From Gammaproteobacteria bacterium (GTDB taxonomy: Bacteria > Pseudomonadota > Gammaproteobacteria > JABABF01 > JAHRAO01), in NCBI GenBank assembly GCA_020027215.1, contig JAHRAO010000045.1, forward strand, positions 1 to 34,961: 34,961 nucleotides of DNA, written 5' to 3'. The translations under genes were made by a program, and so were the position numbers. Below, piece by piece: positions 33,806 through 34,961 of this stretch (within the stretch, counting starts at the first letter, position 1; the number at the start of each line of letters is the position of its first letter). Under the pieces are notes generated by a model that saw only the letters and a list, made by a program, of their open reading frames with translations, was not told where the DNA came from and ran no database searches.

Positions 33806-34654
33806 TTAGAATATCCCCCCATTTCGTTCTAATAAATCTTGCTTATTATACAAGGATAACAAGCCAAATTGTACTGAAAAGTTTGTTATCGTATTCGCAA
33901 CAAAATCGCGATACGATTGTTTGCGGACACCAAAGCCCTCAACAATAATTGCGTCTTTCTCTACCCGTTTAGGCCGCATGACGAGATATATTTGGTCCAC
34001 TTCAACCAATCTATGGTAGATCGCGGCTTTACCACGCTTTTTCTTCTTCAACATATCTTTCAATTCATCTGCCAATTGGGTAAAACGACCACTCGGCGGT
34101 ATCTTAAATTCCTCTATATTGATTGCCCGCTCTTTTGATGTTGCTTCCAACCCCTTGCTCCTTGCCAATTGATGTAACCCGTTTGCCAAATTTCGTCCTT
34201 GTTCGCTTTGGCGATACACGTTTTTATAGATGCGATCAATTTCCATCGGCTCAACAAACAACGCATAATACTTGTTGCCTAAATACCCTTTAATTTTTTT
34301 GAGCAATCCTTTGAGGCGCACGCTCTTTTCAACCGACTGAATCGCATTGCTACGGTTAAGGGTTATATTGTTTTGGCGCAACCACTCTTTCTGCAATGCG
34401 GCAACCGTAAAATTATACACAATATCTTGATGAGTTATTTCTTCGGGATCGCCGTATACCTCACCAATCCATCCTTCGACTACATATTGCTTATGGATAT
34501 CATCGTGAGTATATGTATAACGATCGGCAATAGTCACCGCTGGCACCCAGTACAAATACGCTTTATACGCTGCGTATAGCAAAAGACATACAACAAAAAA
34601 AACAATGCCCCACCACCATATTTTTTTAGATTGTACGGGATGATCATTATCCAT
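33806..34654 (-). CDS. Single-pass membrane protein upstream of the secretin, unrecognised
   Basis: The 282 residues have a short cytoplasmic start (MDNDHPVQSKK) and a membrane segment at about 12-34 (WWGIVFFVVCLLLYAAYKAYL). A mostly helical, basic domain follows, with EEITHQDIVYNFTVAALQKEWLRQN, then LKKIKGYLGNKYYALFVEP and RFTQLADELKDMLKKKKRG. The C-terminal region (VDQIYLVMRPKRVEKDAIIVEGFGV) is β-like. The helical part faintly recalls SurA-N-type chaperone segments, but no parvulin signature is seen, so I do not name it. ATG 34654 has AGGAG three bases upstream. It starts 6 bp after the stop of the preceding gene, so the two are cotranscribed. Confidence 0.65.
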   Translation of the reverse strand: MDNDHPVQSKKIWWWGIVFFVVCLLLYAAYKAYLYWVPAVTIADRYTYTHDDIHKQYVVEGWIGEVYGDPEEITHQDIVYNFTVAALQKEWLRQNNITLNRSNAIQSVEKSVRLKGLLKKIKGYLGNKYYALFVEPMEIDRIYKNVYRQSEQGRNLANGLHQLARSKGLEATSKERAINIEEFKIPPSGRFTQLADELKDMLKKKKRGKAAIYHRLVEVDQIYLVMRPKRVEKDAIIVEGFGVRKQSYRDFVANTITNFSVQFGLLSLYNKQDLLERNGGIF

Positions 34655-34660
34655 AATCTC

Positions 34661-34961
34661 CTAACGCCCAGCAAATGACATTGAACGTTTTAACCATCCT
34701 TGCTCGCCATTGCAAATATAAAGCATTTGGCTCGCTGAAACAAATTGCATTGTGCCGTTATTTTTATCCGCATTACATTCCCATGAAAAAGGAGTGCTTT
34801 CACCGACCTTCACTTGCGAATGCAATTCTGACCACCATTTATCTATTTCAGCAATATAAACATCTTTTGCCGATAAGTAACCCGATGCGTCTTTATCTCC
34901 CTTACGATTCGCACTCACACTCATTAAATTCGTTAACGCTTTAGAACGTTTCACTGCAAAA
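34661..34961 (-). CDS. C-terminal end of an unrecognised pilus-locus protein (cut by window edge)
   Basis: The frame is open to the right edge, so the true start may lie outside (an internal GTG is at 34954). The visible part of about 100 residues contains KDVYIAEIDKWWSELH, then WECNADKNNGTMQF and MLYICNGEQGWLKRSMSF. The Cys…Gly…L-x-x-C-x-x-G-x-x-W pattern recalls the C-terminal ends of type IVb pilus-tip (PilV/shufflon-like) proteins, but this is a weak visual resemblance. It precedes the membrane-protein gene by 6 bp. Confidence 0.5.
   Translation of the reverse strand, partial: FAVKRSKALTNLMSVSANRKGDKDASGYLSAKDVYIAEIDKWWSELHSQVKVGESTPFSWECNADKNNGTMQFVSASQMLYICNGEQGWLKRSMSFAGR

Overview
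The window looks like a chromosomal segment of a gammaproteobacterium of moderate to low GC. The evidence is a set of housekeeping genes with gammaproteobacterial architecture: a UB2H-containing class A penicillin-binding protein (PBP1b type), IlvD, RadC, a DinG-type Fe-S helicase, ExoIII, the CmoA/CmoB tRNA-modification pair, and the ratA-rnfH//smpB cluster. I see no rRNA, tRNA, CRISPR array or insertion sequence. The order or genus cannot be fixed from the sequence alone.

Layout. (1) 1-4800: the 3' part of a very large fibronectin type III repeat protein, cut by one in-frame TAA at 379-381. The paralogous position in the preceding repeat is TTA, so the gene is either freshly broken or misread there. 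(2) 4852-10305: PBP1b, then a convergent 1049-residue GLUG-motif surface lipoprotein. (3) 10321-15033, minus strand: ilvD, radC and dinG, with recognisable promoters before each. (4) 15244-17712: a long DUF349 protein. (5) 17716-21350, minus strand: a translationally coupled envelope set. It consists of a Tat-type lipoprotein with the amidase-signature fold but all three catalytic residues replaced, an exported protein that resembles only the propeptide (FTP + PepSY) of M4 metalloproteases, and an intact S41 C-terminal processing protease. (6) 21474-23213: a divergent DUF885 zinc-hydrolase-like protein behind a long, apparently structured leader. (7) 23245-26768, minus strand: an operon of a PfkB-type adenosine-kinase-like sugar kinase, xthA, cmoA and cmoB joined by stop/start overlaps. 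(8) 26870-28086: rnfH and ratA divergent from smpB. (9) 28092-29493: an FGE/sulfatase-modifying-factor domain protein divergent from a small lipoprotein with a pseudopilin-like head. (10) 29554 to the right edge, minus strand: a pilus or secretion assembly locus. It has a lipoprotein secretin of the type IVb pilus (PilN/MshL) kind surrounded by small single-pass membrane or exported proteins that I cannot name with certainty. It ends in a strong inverted-repeat terminator.

How they fit together. The housekeeping genes serve branched-chain amino acid synthesis, DNA repair, wobble uridine modification and ribosome rescue. The more distinctive content is at the cell surface: two giant or large repeat-rich surface proteins, the pseudo-amidase/propeptide/Ctp module, and the divergent pilus-like machine. 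The best candidates for undescribed biology are the pseudo-amidase + orphan M4 propeptide + CtpA operon (17716-21350) and the divergent secretin locus with its QFPQQQ-repeat protein and lipidated pseudopilin-like neighbour (29005-34961). A recurring GATATAAT octamer sits in five intergenic regions and probably marks extended -10 promoters.
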